Below are positions 9,008-18,930 of a DNA stretch of 64,000 bases, in pieces. Source of the stretch: Megaustenia siamemsis. Its lineage: Eukaryota; Mollusca; Gastropoda; Stylommatophora; Ariophantidae. The translations under genes and the position numbers were made by a program. Within the stretch, counting starts at the first letter, position 1. Each line of letters begins with the position of its first letter. The stretch spans positions 72,713,746-72,777,745 of the forward strand of contig JAVIAB010000124.1 of assembly GCA_032433765.1 (NCBI GenBank), in the 5' to 3' direction. The notes under the pieces were generated by a model. The model did not search any database. It had not been told where the DNA came from and saw only the letters and a list, made by a program, of their open reading frames with translations.

Positions 9008-11300
9008 GATCAAGACTCAATCAGAGTAGGATTCCAGACTCTCTCATGAAGTCAGCTGTCTGTTTAAGCAAATCGATTGCCCCATATAGTTTTTCTTCCA
9101 GGGAGGTGGGCGTGGACCACATTGCTCTTCTCAGGTCTGTGTACTGGGGGCAATCCTGTGGAACATGTTTTGTAGTCATATTGTCCAGTGTACAGTGGCA
9201 TAGGCTGGTTGTACCTATTTTGAATTTGGTGAACATGTGATTTCTCATTCTATTGTGGCCAGTGCATAGGCGAAGTAAGATGACTTGATCCCTCCTTGAT
9301 AGTTGGTGGTATCCGTCACACTCGTTATGCTTTGGGTGTTCTCATTTCCATTTTTCATGAAATTGACCCTTGAGGATCGATTTGGCTTCATCATAACTGA
9401 GCGGATGGTTCTCTTGTGGTATCCCTCCCTATTTAGCTGATTTGTTTGCGCATTCGTTCTCGTGTGTATTACAGTGTGACGGTATCCACTGAATGACTAC
9501 TCTCTGGAAGTTATTGCATAGTTAGTCCAGGGTTCTTCTCAAGTCATCTAGTTCATTGTTCTTGGGCCTTTTAGAGCTGATAATACTGACAGTGCATCAG
9601 TCAGAATCACCAATTTATTGTGCATGTTATTTTTGTGTTGAGTAGCCAGTGTTGCAGCATCTCTGATGGCCTCAGGTTCTGCTTTAAAGTTGTTTGAGAA
9701 TTTTCCAGTAGCTATTGACTTGGTGATTTCATCCTGATTATTCAGCATCAAGAACACACCTCCCCCTCGATTTCTGGTGGCATTTGTAGCAGAGCCATCT
9801 GTGTATATGTGGCACCAAGAGTCCTGTGGATGGGTATCGTGTATGTGTTTTTCTGCTACGTGTTTTCTTTCAGTGTCTGATTGGGTGCCTTTTTTCATGA
9901 TTCCTGTTATATTTTCCTTATGTTCTGGTATTTTATGCTTTCCATGAGGAGACATATCAGATGGGCCCAAGAGTTTCGATATTGTTTGGGAAAGTACTGG
10001 GTCTCCAGTAGTTAGTTCATTGGCAATTGCAGCGAAGTTGCTCCTCTTTAGTCGTACAATTCCGGAACCAGTTATTCTTTGGTGCATGGGGTGGCTAAGG
10101 AGCCTTCTATATTTCTCCGCTTGTTGCAATACTTTAGTGACCCATCTGTCATCTAAGGGTTATAAACCTGTTACTGTTTCTAGAGTCTTGATAGGTGTAG
10201 ATTTCATAACACCAGTGATGATACGGGCAGCTTGGTTCTGTGTTCTGTTAATTTTGCTAAAGTGTGATTTGGAAGCCATAGCCCAGGCTGTGACTCCATA
10301 CTCTAGAACTGGTCTGACTCTTCCTACGTATAGTCTTTTCAAAATATTGCTGTCTGCCCCCCAGTCCATTCCTGCTAATTTCTTCATAATATTTGTTCGT
10401 TTTCTGGCTTTTTTCCTTGCTCTGTCTATCTGATTTTTCCAAGTCATTCTGCGGGTCATGGTAATGCCAAGATATGTTGGGTTGTGGTCAATAGGGAGTG
10501 TATGGTCTTTTATCTTCAAGTTTGCAGAGAGTGTGTTTCTTGTTAGGCTGAAAATTGTATATGTAGTTTTTTTTTTCGTTGATTGGTAAGAACCAGGTGT
10601 TCGTCCATTTTTCAAGTTCACCTAGGGCATCTTGCATCCTTGGTCCAGCAACCGACATACTTTCCTCGCGAGCCCATAATGTCAGATCATCTGCGTATAT
10701 TGCTGAGTGTATTCTGGGTCCATTATGATGTCATTTATGAAAATTAAAAAGAGTGTTGGGGGCAAGACTCTGCCTTGTGGGACACCTTGTTCAATAGAGA
10801 CCTTCTTACTTAGTTGACCTTGTACTTGTACTCTGGCCGTTCTATCCTAAAGGTATTGAAAGACCCAATTAAATAAATGACTCTGAATGCCAAGTCTAAA
10901 AAGCTTGTTCTTTAAACCCTCTCGCCAAACCCTATCAAAAGCCTTCTCCATGTTGACCCACACTGCCAGTGTCTGTTTCTTTTCTAGTAGAGCATCCTCT
11001 ATTTCCTGTGCAATGTAGGTGTCCAGGTCTTCAGTTGATCTGTGCTGATGGAAGCCACTTTGTTGTGGTACGATTTGTTGTTTTGTCTCCAAATGCCACA
11101 TAAGTCTTCTGTTAACCAGCCTTTCCATGAGTTTACTCAGGCAGCTCAGTAGGCTAATTGGTCTATAGCTACTTGGGTCTAGTGGGTCTTTTCCATGCTT
11201 GAGGATGGACACCTTAATCGCTTCTTTCCAGATTGCTGGCACATGACCTCTCTTCCAGCTAGCATTTAACATAGAGTTCAGCAAAGTGCTATTCATATAA
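9007..11300 (-). mobile_element. Family N LINE (I/Nimb-like): RT, RNase H and C-terminal CCHC
   Basis: Minus-strand order: 11296-10847 RT fingers and palm (SYRPISLLSCLSKLMERLV, PQQSGFHQHRSTEDL, MEKAFDRVWREGL); a frameshifted palm around 10850-10650 (QGVPQGRVLPPTLF, then YTQMI where YADDL is expected); 10621-10160 thumb/connection (YLGITMTRRMTWKNQI, RPVLEYGVTAWA); 10129-9548 RNase H (YTDGSATNATRNRGGG, KAEPEAI, LTDALSVLSAL, the D-E-D residues visible); 9248-9021 a CHC-x-H-x4-C C-terminal motif ending at DFMRESGILL. Order RT-RNase H-CCHC is that of the I group, including the molluscan Nimb elements; the clade call is inference. It is 5'-truncated and inactive. Confidence 0.8.
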
Positions 11301-11334
11301 TATCAGTCTCAGAACACAGTCTATCCAGTGCCAT

Positions 11335-11725
11335 CTTATGGTTATGCAAGGGCTGGTATCACTGCAAACAAATTAAAATCCATAATTGCTCAACCGCCCA
11401 TCCAAATTAATATCTCATCTCCCAAACAAAGGTAGGTAGCTGCAGTCCCCATCATAGCAGTCTTAGCACATACCAATAAACATAAGGCAAAACCGTACAG
11501 ATAGTGAACACCGCCTTCTGTTCCCCATCTTACAATAGCATCATTCATCGTTAGCCATTGGAAATCAAAACAATAAAAACGGATGAAATGCACAGCTCAA
11601 GGTGTGCACGGAACACTTAAGTCAGTAGCACTAGCAGCAAGCCAGACCTGGAATATGAGGAAACTGCAACAAAGAACACTTTTTAGATACGGCCTTTAAC
11701 AGTTCCTGCCGCCTGTCAGCCATAT
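11335..11725 (-). repeat. ~400-bp SINE-like dispersed repeat, copy 1
   Basis: Shares order and sequence with 36865-37268 (opposite orientation) and 57901-58313. Anchors: CTGGTATCACTGCAAAC, AATCCATAATTGCTCAACCG, CCAAACAAAGG, GCACAGCTCAAGGTGTGCAC, GAATATGAGGAAACTGCAAC, CATATTGACC. Copy 57901 has an AATAAC-type tail on the minus strand, so I orient the element minus. No RNA polymerase III boxes identified, no coding capacity. Confidence 0.65.
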
Positions 11726-12260
11726 TGACCAGAAGTTCATGTCCTCCTGAAAATGTTGATCGTCATACTTTTTAAAATGTATAGCGTTTGGTGATGTTAG
11801 GACATTGTTTTTGTCTCCAAATCCGAACATATGAAACACAGTTATTCGTCGGATTATCCTCATTGTACATCGAACAACAGTCTGTAAGCGCTCAGATCTC
11901 CACTGCAATGTGAATTTGTGAAATGATAAACATAGTTCACAAGTTTACTTTTGATCTCACAGTAGCTCTCTTGAATCTAGACAACATACCTCCTGACCAA
12001 CATGAAACTCCGGGAGTCAGACCGGACTTCAAAGTCATTAACAAAACTGTCGTTTCACCCTTCATTGTAAACATATGGCTGGTTTAGGGATATACAATCA
12101 GCCATCATGATGATGTACCACACACAACAATGGATGCATCCACAAATGACTGATTAATCTAGTGAATGCGGCCAACAATGCTCAAAATACCGTAACGATG
12201 GTGCACAATCCCTAAAGTGAAACCTTTGGTTGACTTGAGCAGCCCATATTAATGAGTTGT
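11726..12260. other. No recognisable feature
   Basis: AT-rich sequence without a convincing coding frame or repeat match inside the window. It is the left flank of the 140-bp duplication. Confidence 0.4.
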
Positions 12261-12400
12261 AACTTGTAAATAATTGGCATCAAACAATTCCATCGATGGC
12301 CATTAAACAGCACTCAATGTGTTGATGTAAACCGCGTATCAACTCCAAGACAGGGGAAGGTTGCATTCACAATACTTGACCTGCCAAAGAGGAATATTGC
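12261..12400. repeat. 140-bp direct repeat, left copy
   Basis: Begins AACTTGTAAATAATTGGC and ends GAGGAATATTGC. It matches 13733-13872 with only two differences by eye (cattAaac/cattGaac; cgcGtatc/cgcTtatc). The pair encloses 12401-13732, whose right end is the GATA tail of an RTE copy, as expected of an unusually long target-site duplication. Confidence 0.9.
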
Positions 12401-12905
12401 TTATAGTACCAGTTTCTTTTCTTGGTATCTTTTCTTGGTTTACTTTTAAGACCTTCCAGTTACACTCTGGCTCTCCTGTTATGCAGGTATGCTTTCACCC
12501 ATTTGTACATTCCGCTATTTACTCCGTAATTTCTCAGTTTCTTCAAAAGCACTTCTTTCATACCTAATCAAATGCTTTTTTAAGGTCTATCCATGCTGCT
12601 AGTACCAGTTTCGTTTCTTGGAACACATCCTCGATTTCCTGGCAAAGATAGGTTACCTGATCTTCTGTAGAGTAACACTGTCTAAAGCCTGCTTGCTGTG
12701 GCACAAGAATGTTTTCACTTTCCAGGTACCACTGCAGTCTGAAATTGATTATATATTCCATTGTTTTACACAAACAGCTTGTGAGGCTAAATGGTCTATA
12801 GCTGGATGTCACGAACAATCTTTTCCTGTCTTTAGTAATGGTATCGTAATTGCTTCTCTCCATGCCTGTGGCACTCTACCTGTGATCCAGCAGATATTGT
12901 ATGTA
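12401..12905 (-). mobile_element. Family J (Jockey/I-like) LINE, RT fragment
   Basis: Minus strand 12905 to 12401: NICWITGRVPQAWREA (broken frame), then 12863-12564 with SSYRPFSLTSCLCKTMEYI, PQQAGFRQCYSTEDQ and AAWIDLKKAFD, then degraded sequence toward 12401. It overlaps the part of RT that the copy at 1-1420 loses off the left edge (shared ICWITG). It lies on the opposite strand to the RTE piece with which it shares the 140-bp flanks. Confidence 0.75.
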
Positions 12906-12919
12906 TGTATAATATATTT

Positions 12920-13025
12920 TTCCGGTTGTTTCCAAAATGGAGGAATTATTTTTCTCCGGCTTGGTATTGAACCGTTGATCAGAGGTTTAACAAGCCGCTA
13001 TCGTAAAAACGATGTTGTTAATGAA
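12920..13025 (+). repeat. ~105-bp module attached to RTE family R, direct orientation
   Basis: Starts CCGGTTGTTTCCAAAATGG and ends AACGATGTTGTTAATGA. The inner part can pair as TTAACAA ... ATCG-TAAAAA-CGAT ... TTGTTAA. The same ~105 bp occurs at 15766-15870 in reverse orientation, also fused to the 3' part of family R but at a different LINE position. It is probably family R 5' sequence joined by internal deletion here and by 5' inversion there. Confidence 0.7.
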
Positions 13026-13732
13026 ATGGAAAACAAACCAGTAGAAGAGATCGATCACTTTATCTATCTTGGAAGTCACATTGATCGAGAAGGGGATACG
13101 AGCAAAGAAATTAGAATCAGACTGGCTAAAGCAGCAATGTCTTTCAGAAGCCTTGAAAAGTTGTGGAAATCAAAACTCATTAGCACAAACACAAAACTTA
13201 GGCTATTCAAATCAAATGTACTATCAACCCTTACGTATGCGTGTGAAAGCTGGAAAACAACAAGAGATATAGAAACAAAGTTGAACGCATTCGAAAATAA
13301 ATGTCTAAGGAAAATACTTGGTATAGAATGGAACGAATTCAAAACAAACGAGGAAATTAGAGAAATCGCCAATCAACCACTAATATCTTCAGTAATAAAG
13401 AAAAGACGATGGTCATACGTTGGACATGTGATGAGAAGAGATAATAATCGAATAGCAAAGCAAGCCCTCATATGGGAAACAACAGGTAAAAGAAAAAGAG
13501 GAAGACCCAGGGAGACACTGAGAAGAACATTGATGAGAGAGGCAAGAGCAGCAGGAATCGGCTCCCTCAATGAGATAGAACTGCTTGCACAGAACAGAGA
13601 CAGATGGCGAGATTTGATAAAATATCTTTAAAAGAAAACTGCTAGAACAAAAATTCATATAGGAGAAGGTGTATCTTGGTCTACGCCCTATGGGCCGGTT
13701 ACGGCTCGAAAGGTCAATAGATAGATAGATAG
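13026..13732 (+). mobile_element. Family R RTE LINE, 3' half with GATA tail
   Basis: An open frame (within 12618-13631) covers the region after the YADD box: KPVEEIDHFIYLGSHIDREG, KLRLFKSNVLSTLTYACES, then GIEWNEFKTNEEI, GHVMRRDNNRIAKQ, GRPRETLRRTLM and the end RWRDLIKYL. It is the cleanest family R 3' end in the window and shows that the copy at 1929-3502 lost 10 bp. 3' terminal block TGGGCCGGTTACGGCTCG, then AAAGGTCAAT and a GATA-repeat tail that abuts the right 140-bp repeat. RT catalytic residues are absent. Confidence 0.85.
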
Positions 13733-13872
13733 AACTTGTAAATAATTGGCATCAAACAATTCCATCGATGGCCATTGAACAGCACTCAATGTGTTGATGT
13801 AAACCGCTTATCAACTCCAAGACAGGGGAAGGTTGCATTCACAATACTTGACCTGCCAAAGAGGAATATTGC
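13733..13872. repeat. 140-bp direct repeat, right copy
   Basis: Partner of 12261-12400; it starts immediately after the GATA tail of the RTE copy and ends at GAATATTGC. The sequence from 13873 would have been contiguous with it before the insertion. Confidence 0.9.
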
Positions 13873-14185
13873 CATGTGCAAGACTCAGCAGGACCGACCC
13901 AAATCCGTTAAATGGAACATCAGGTTGACTTTAACACAGAATTCTGCATTGGACAGCTGAAAGTGCCATCTTCTCTTTGTCTAATGTTAGGCCAAAAGTA
14001 CCCATTATTCACATGGTTTGAAAGGCCTATAGTTTTGGGATGATGGCTTTACTAAGTTTCTGCTATTCTGATTTCAAATAGAATACTGATTTGATCTGGA
14101 ACAGTGTGTACAACCATCTGTTACCCAAGAACCAAACAGAACATAGTGCAAGGGATTATGTGCCATCGCCTATATAGTTATATAT
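13873..14185. other. No recognisable feature
   Basis: A 61-codon frame runs from the 140-bp repeat into this region but resembles no family I know. No other signal seen. Confidence 0.4.
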
Positions 14186-14202
14186 TTGTGAGTGTGTGTT
14201 TA

Positions 14203-14276
<74 letters not shown>
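14186..14276. repeat. (TG)n(TA)n microsatellite
   Basis: About 35 bp of TG repeats pass into about 52 bp of TA repeats directly before a SINE head. It may include the SINE's target site. Confidence 0.95.
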
Positions 14277-14277
<1 letters not shown>

Positions 14278-14531
14278 CTGCGATAGCTCAGTCGTTGGTG
14301 AACTGGACTACGAAGGACTAGAGATTGGGTCCAATCATGATCGATGGTTTCCTGGTTCACCCAGCCTTAAATGGGTAGCTGATTTTTTTCTGGGAAAGTA
14401 ATGTGGCATGAGCTTAATACCTTCTACATTACCTCAAAAATCATTTGCCGAAGGTCTGTATAAATTATAGTCACTAACCCCATATTCCCTATACATCACT
14501 TGGTGTGATGGGGCTCTTTACTCTACTTTAC
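14277..14531 (+). mobile_element. tRNA-derived SINE (type 1)
   Basis: Head GCTGCGATAGCTCAGTCG is the tRNA A-box region; the B box is mutated (TTGGGTCCAATC instead of GGTTCGATCCC). Body landmarks CACCCAGCCTTAAATGGG, TCTGGGAAAGTAA, ACCTCAAAAATCATTTGCCG and CATCACTTGGTGTGATGGGG, ending in TTTAC. Same family as 17181, 33061, 35441, 41671, 42483 and 54182. Fairly diverged copy. Confidence 0.85.
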
Positions 14532-14745
14532 AATGACTGCTGGCATAGGTGATCATGTCTCTCCACAACTTTCGATCTCGACAGATATTTATCATTTCTG
14601 TTGTTGACCTTCTGTCAAGCCATTCTCTTAAGCTGTCTGGTATCTTTTCTCTTTACTTCCCTCTATCTCTTTGTCCCTCAAATTTCCCGGTTGTCACAAT
14701 ATATTCCAGCTGTTCCCTTTTCATTGCATGGCCAAAAAATTATAT
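14532..14745 (-). mobile_element. Family C LINE, 3' end fragment
   Basis: Homologous to 1424-1640 and 16405-16630: on the minus strand it encodes the FGHAMKRE..LEYI region and C-terminal RSTTEMINICRDRKLWRD, ending near the tail. Only about 210 bp remains. Confidence 0.7.
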
Positions 14746-15040
14746 ATATTTATTAACTTACGTGGCTGATCAGAAGAGACCAACTCAGAAATGAGATTAT
14801 AAGAAAAAAGAGTTGAAGTGAAATTAACTTTGAATTACATGCAGACAATAAATAAAATGGTTTGCCCAGCTAGATAGAATGCCTAGTGATGCCGAACCAT
14901 ATTAGGCATATAGAGGTAGAAAAGAACAGTGTGATCTGACAGCAATGATCCCAAGCTGAAAGTAGTGTCACAAACAAGAGCAATGAAAGCATTTGCTAAA
15001 ACAGCTGAGTAAGTGGACTATTTGTAGCAAGGTGAACAGT
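14746..15040. other. No recognisable feature
   Basis: Short AT-rich stretch between two LINE fragments; no frame or repeat identified. Confidence 0.4.
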
Positions 15041-15410
15041 AATGGTCATCTTCTTGACTTCCTCTGATACCTATTTGGGCGTTGAGGAAGATAAACGTTC
15101 AACCATTGCTAATTGATGTTGTTGGTCCCTCTATTTCTGGACCTGCCTCTTGCTCTTCTGCTTTCTCCTCTTTTTATAAGTGGTTCTTTTGGTAAGGAAT
15201 CATATGGCATTCTTTCTAGATGGGCCAACCATTTTATTTTGTGTTACTGTAAATAGTTTGTATATAGATTGGTTCAATGCCTTCTCTTTCTCTCATGACA
15301 TCATTACTGATTCTGTCCCTCTTGGTCACTTCAGGTGCTTTTCTCAGACATCTCATCTTTGGGTGACAAGCTTCCTTTTATGTTTAGTTGACCATGTTTG
15401 GTACTGATAG
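15041..15410 (-). mobile_element. Degenerate LINE C-terminal fragment
   Basis: The minus strand reads KIKWLAHLERMPYDSLPKEP followed by ESRRARGRSRNR, matching the conserved WLGHVxRM...GRRxxGRPRxRW end of RTE-like ORFs. Frames are otherwise broken. Family not assigned. Confidence 0.55.
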
Positions 15411-15758
15411 TACAATTTTGGAATAAATATACTCTATATAAGATCTTTCTTCGTGCTGATAAGTATCATTACTTTGGGTGGAGGGTGGGGGTGGGTTTGC
15501 TTTAGGGGCTTACTGACAAATGAAGGAGCAAAAACTTGTGGTGTGAAGCACATATAAACTTAATTCTAGTGCTATCTGAGGAGGTGGAAGTAACTTGAGT
15601 ATTGTTAAACTTGATTAAATAGATAAGTTTATCATATATGGCCAACATTTGCAGGATGTTCATCAGATTAAATGCTCATCTTAGCTCTCTAATGTAGATC
15701 AATGTGCTAAAGTCAACTGGAAGTTCCACTTTTTTTTTATTCTGCACCAGTGCTACAG
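15411..15758. other. No gene; left part of an older repeat near the right end
   Basis: No coding signal. The last ~20 bp (TTCTGCACCAGTGCTACAGG) also occurs at about 19570, so this is the 5' side of a dispersed repeat that continues at 16127. Confidence 0.4.
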
Positions 15759-16126
15759 GTCTACGTTTCATTAACAACATCGTTTTTACGATAGCGGCTT
15801 GTTAAACCTCTGATCAACGGTTCTATACCAAGCCGGAGAAAAATAATTCCTCCATTTTGGAAACAACCGGAAACGGAAAAAAGAGGAAGACCCAGGGAGA
15901 CACTGAGAAGAACATTGATGAGAGAGGCAAGAGCAGCAGGAATCGGCTCCCTCAATGAGATAGAACTGCTTGCACAGAACAGAGACAGATGGCGAGATTT
16001 GATAAAATATCTTTAAAAGAAAACTGCTAGAACAAAAATTCATATAGGAGAAGGTGTATCTTGGTCTACGCCCTATGGGCCGGTTACGGCTCGAAAGGTC
16101 AATAGATAGATAGATAGATAGATAGT
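15759..16126 (+). mobile_element. Short family R RTE insertion with inverted 5' module
   Basis: Consists of the ~105-bp module in reverse orientation (15766-15870) fused to the last ~250 bp of family R (AAAAAAGAGGAAGACCCAG onward, encoding GRPRETLRRTLMREA to the C-terminus), the CTATGGGCCGGTTACGGC terminal block and a GATA-repeat tail. A short TSD, AGTGCTACAG, lies just left (about 15749-15758) and overlaps the end of the tail on the right (about 16125-16134), showing that inverted module and 3' end arrived in one event. Confidence 0.8.
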
Positions 16127-16404
16127 GCTACAGAGTTCATGCTTTTTTCAGTGAATCAGGCATTGTGAAAATATCCTTTGTTGTCAGGTCATTGTGCCTA
16201 CTGCATCATGGCTTTGGTATTTTATCCTCCAAGATGGTATGTGTATTGTCTTGTGTTGAAAGCCCCACAGCTGGAACAAAAGTCACATACTGGCAGGTAA
16301 TCGTCAGTGGTCATGAAAGATGTCCATTTCTTTAAGGCTCATGGTATCAACGGAGGGTTTGGGTAATAGAAAAGAACCAATGATGGGGTTTAGTATCATT
16401 GAAA
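16127..16404. repeat. Dispersed repeat related to 19551-19700
   Basis: TTTTTTCAGTGAATCAGG ... TTGTGAAAATATCC ... CTGCATCATGGC aligns with ATTTCAGTGAATCAAATC ... TTGTGGATACAACC ... TTACATCATGGT near 19610-19680. Noncoding, unclassified. The RTE insertion at 15759-16126 interrupts it. Confidence 0.5.
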
Positions 16405-17524
16405 GGGGATCATCATCATCAAGTACCATGCCTGCTGGCGTAGGTGATCATGTCTCTCCACAACTTTCGATCTCAACAGTTATTTATCATTTCTGTTGTT
16501 GACCTTCTTCCAAGCCATTCTTTTAAGATACCTGGTATCTTTTCTCTTTGTTTCCATCTCTTTGTCCCTCAATTTTCCCAGTTGTTACAATATTTTCCAG
16601 CTGTTCCCTTCTCATCATATGGCCAAAAAAATGATGATTATTTCTTCCTAATATTGGATATTAGGTCTCTTTTTTCTTTGACCTCTTTCAGAATGTTTTC
16701 ATTACTCTTCTTAGCAGTCGTGGTACTCTCAACATTGTTCTGTAAAACCATATTTCTACAGCCTCCAGTGATTTTCTTGTCTGTTGTCTATATGATTCAC
16801 ATCAATATGTTTAAGATTGGCTCTAGATAACATTTAAGAACTCTCTTTCTTGTTTCTATTGTAAAAATGGATTGCACAGTATCTTCCTAATTTTTTGGAA
16901 AGCTGCTTTTGCACATTGTGCATCTCACCCTCTGTTGTACATCTACCATCTGAGGTTAACAATGTTCCTAGATATTTAAATTCATTTACCTGTTTTAATA
17001 TTGTTCCACTTGACTTTATTGTGGTGATATCATTTTCATTGTTGCTACCATTACTTCTTTCTTTCTACTATTAAGGCTGAATCCTTTATTTTTGCCTTCC
17101 TTCACTATAATTTCTAACATTTCTTGTAACTCATTTTCACTCTCAGTGATTGAAGATTGTATAATCAGCGTAATAAAGAAGTAAAGAGCCCCGACACGCC
17201 AAGTGGCATATAAGGATTATGGTGTTAGTGACCATAATTTTTATAGACCTTCGGCACATGATTTTTGGGGTAATATGGTTGGTATTGCGTCCATGCCCCT
17301 TTACTTTCCCAGAAAAAAATCAGGTACCCATTTAAGGCTGGGTAAACCCAGAAGCCATTGATCAGGGTTGAAAGTTTCTTTGCAGTCCAGTTCACTAACC
17401 GCTGAGCTATCGCAGCTCCCTGTATCATTAGCATACCTTAGATTATTTATATTACGACCTCTGATTGTTATTCCAGGCATGCTTCTTATGGATCTTAAAA
17501 TAATCTCACTATACATATTAAAAT
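16405..17524 (-). mobile_element. Family C RTE-like LINE, RT palm to tail, SINE-interrupted
   Basis: Minus strand from 17524: MYSEIILRSIRSMPGITI and NNLRYANDT (palm; normally YADDT), interrupted by a SINE at 17181-17420, then 17158 down to 16405 with the KTEVMVA-type, DGRCTTE, CYLEPILTY, WFYRNMV and FGHMMRRE regions, ending at TGCCTGCTGGCGTAGG and a CATCATCAT tail on +. Numerous stops. 5'-truncated within RT. Confidence 0.8.
17181..17420 (-). mobile_element. tRNA-derived SINE (type 1) inserted in the YADD box of a family C LINE
   Basis: Full-length: head on the minus strand GGGAGCTGCGATAGCTCAG, then body landmarks in the usual order (TTAAATGGGTACC-type, TCTGGGAAAGTAAAG, CAAAAATCATGTGCC-type) to GCGTGTCGGGGCTCTTTAC. 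TSDs TGTATAATCAGCGTA (17159-17173) and TGTATCATTAGCATA (17421-17435) are the LINE codons around the palm motif, slightly diverged since insertion. Confidence 0.92.
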
Positions 17525-17770
17525 TAAAACAAGACAAATGCGATTTTTGGGCCATGTTAAAAGACACAGCCTACTAAAAGTAATCTTGGAGGGGAAAATA
17601 CAAGGTAAAAGAGGCAGAGGCAGACCAAGACTAACATGAACGAGTAACATCAAAAGATGGACAAATCTGTCTATGACAACCTGCACCATCAAAGCAAGAG
17701 ACAGAGCAGAATGGTGCTCCATGGTAGCCAACCTTCAATGCGGAGATGGCACTTGATGATGATGATACAT
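17525..17770 (+). mobile_element. Family B RTE-like LINE, 3' end
   Basis: Encodes in broken frame QTRQMRFLGHVKRHSLLK, GKIQGKRGRGRPRLT and the C-terminal MVANLQCGDGT, ending in a (GAT)n tail at about 17755-17766. It starts exactly where the family C fragment ends. Confidence 0.8.
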
Positions 17771-17771
17771 A

Positions 17772-17809
<38 letters not shown>

Positions 17810-18140
17810 GATCAGGACTCAATCAGAGTAGGATTCCAGACTCTCACATGAAGTCAGCTGTCAGGTTAAGTGTGTTGATCGCCCCCACAGACAGAACGTC
17901 ACAATTAGAGTCTGCCAGATCCACTCTGATTGAACACGCGTTACAACGTTGCACTGTGTTCTGCGCCAGTGGCCCAGTGCATCCGATTTCAGCCAGCACT
18001 TTATTCAGGTTTGCTTTCCTTAGCCTTTGATTGTCCCCAATCTTCCTGCAAGGCAGCAGATTGTCTTTTCTGTAGGAGGATTCTGCCCTTAGATGGTCGG
18101 CTCTCCCAGGTTTACGAGCACCATCTGCCCGAGTCACTAG
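17771..18140 (-). mobile_element. Family N LINE, 3' end
   Basis: Same CT-repeat junction and TCAATCAGAGTAGGATTCC as at 9007. Minus frame 18137-17844 ends NTLNLTADFM, matching LLKQTADFM of the other copy, and upstream residues (GADHLRAESSYR, CNACSIRVD) are the C-terminal tail. 5'-truncated short copy; it runs into a minisatellite. Confidence 0.7.
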
Positions 18141-18930
18141 AGGTGACTAACACAGACATGCACACACAAAGATATGAGATGTGACTAACACAGACATGCA
18201 CACAGTGATACGAGGCATGACTAACACTGACACACATCAAGATATGAGATATGATACATGACTAACATAGACAAACACACAAAGATATGAGATATGACTT
18301 ACATAGACATGCACACACAATGATATGAGATGTGACTAACATAGCCATGCACACACAAGGATATGAGATGTGACAAACACAGACATGCACACACAAAGAT
18401 ATGAGATATGACTAACATAAACATGCTCACAAAGATATGAGATATCACTAACCCAGACATGCACACACAAAGATATGACACATGACTAACACAGATACAC
18501 ACTAAGATATGAGATATGACTAAACACAGACACACATAAAGATATGAGACATGATTAACACGTACACACCAAGATATGGGATATGACTAACATGACACAC
18601 ACCAAAATATGAGCCATGGCTAGCACACACACACACAAGCTAAGATATGAGCCATGGCTAGCACAGAAACACATTAAGACATGAGCCATGGCTAGCATGG
18701 AAATATACTAAGATATGAACCATGGCCAGCACAGACACACACTAAGATATGAACCCTGGCCAGCACAGACACACTAAGATATGACTCATGGCCAACCCAG
18801 ACACACACTAAGATATGAGCCATGGCCAGCACATACACCCACCAAGATATCAGCCATGGCTATCGCAGACACCCACTAAGATATGAGCTACGACTAGCAC
18901 GGACATACACTGAGAATTGAGCCATGGCTC
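18141..18930. repeat. ~38-bp minisatellite with two subfamilies
   Basis: About 20 imperfect units. The left half has ACTAACACAGACATGCACAC ... GATATGAGATGTG; from about 18600 the units change to CATGGCTAGCACAGACACAC ... AAGATATGAGC. Unit length varies from about 34 to 42 bp. Minus-strand frames here (such as 18535-18299) are repeat by-products. Confidence 0.9.

Noticed and set aside
12618..13631. A 337-codon + strand frame
   Set aside because: Its first part is antisense to a family J RT fragment and only the last ~200 codons are real RTE protein; the fusion is accidental.
18141..18930. CRISPR-like or coding repeat array
   Set aside because: Variable-length minisatellite; frames on the minus strand follow from the repeat.
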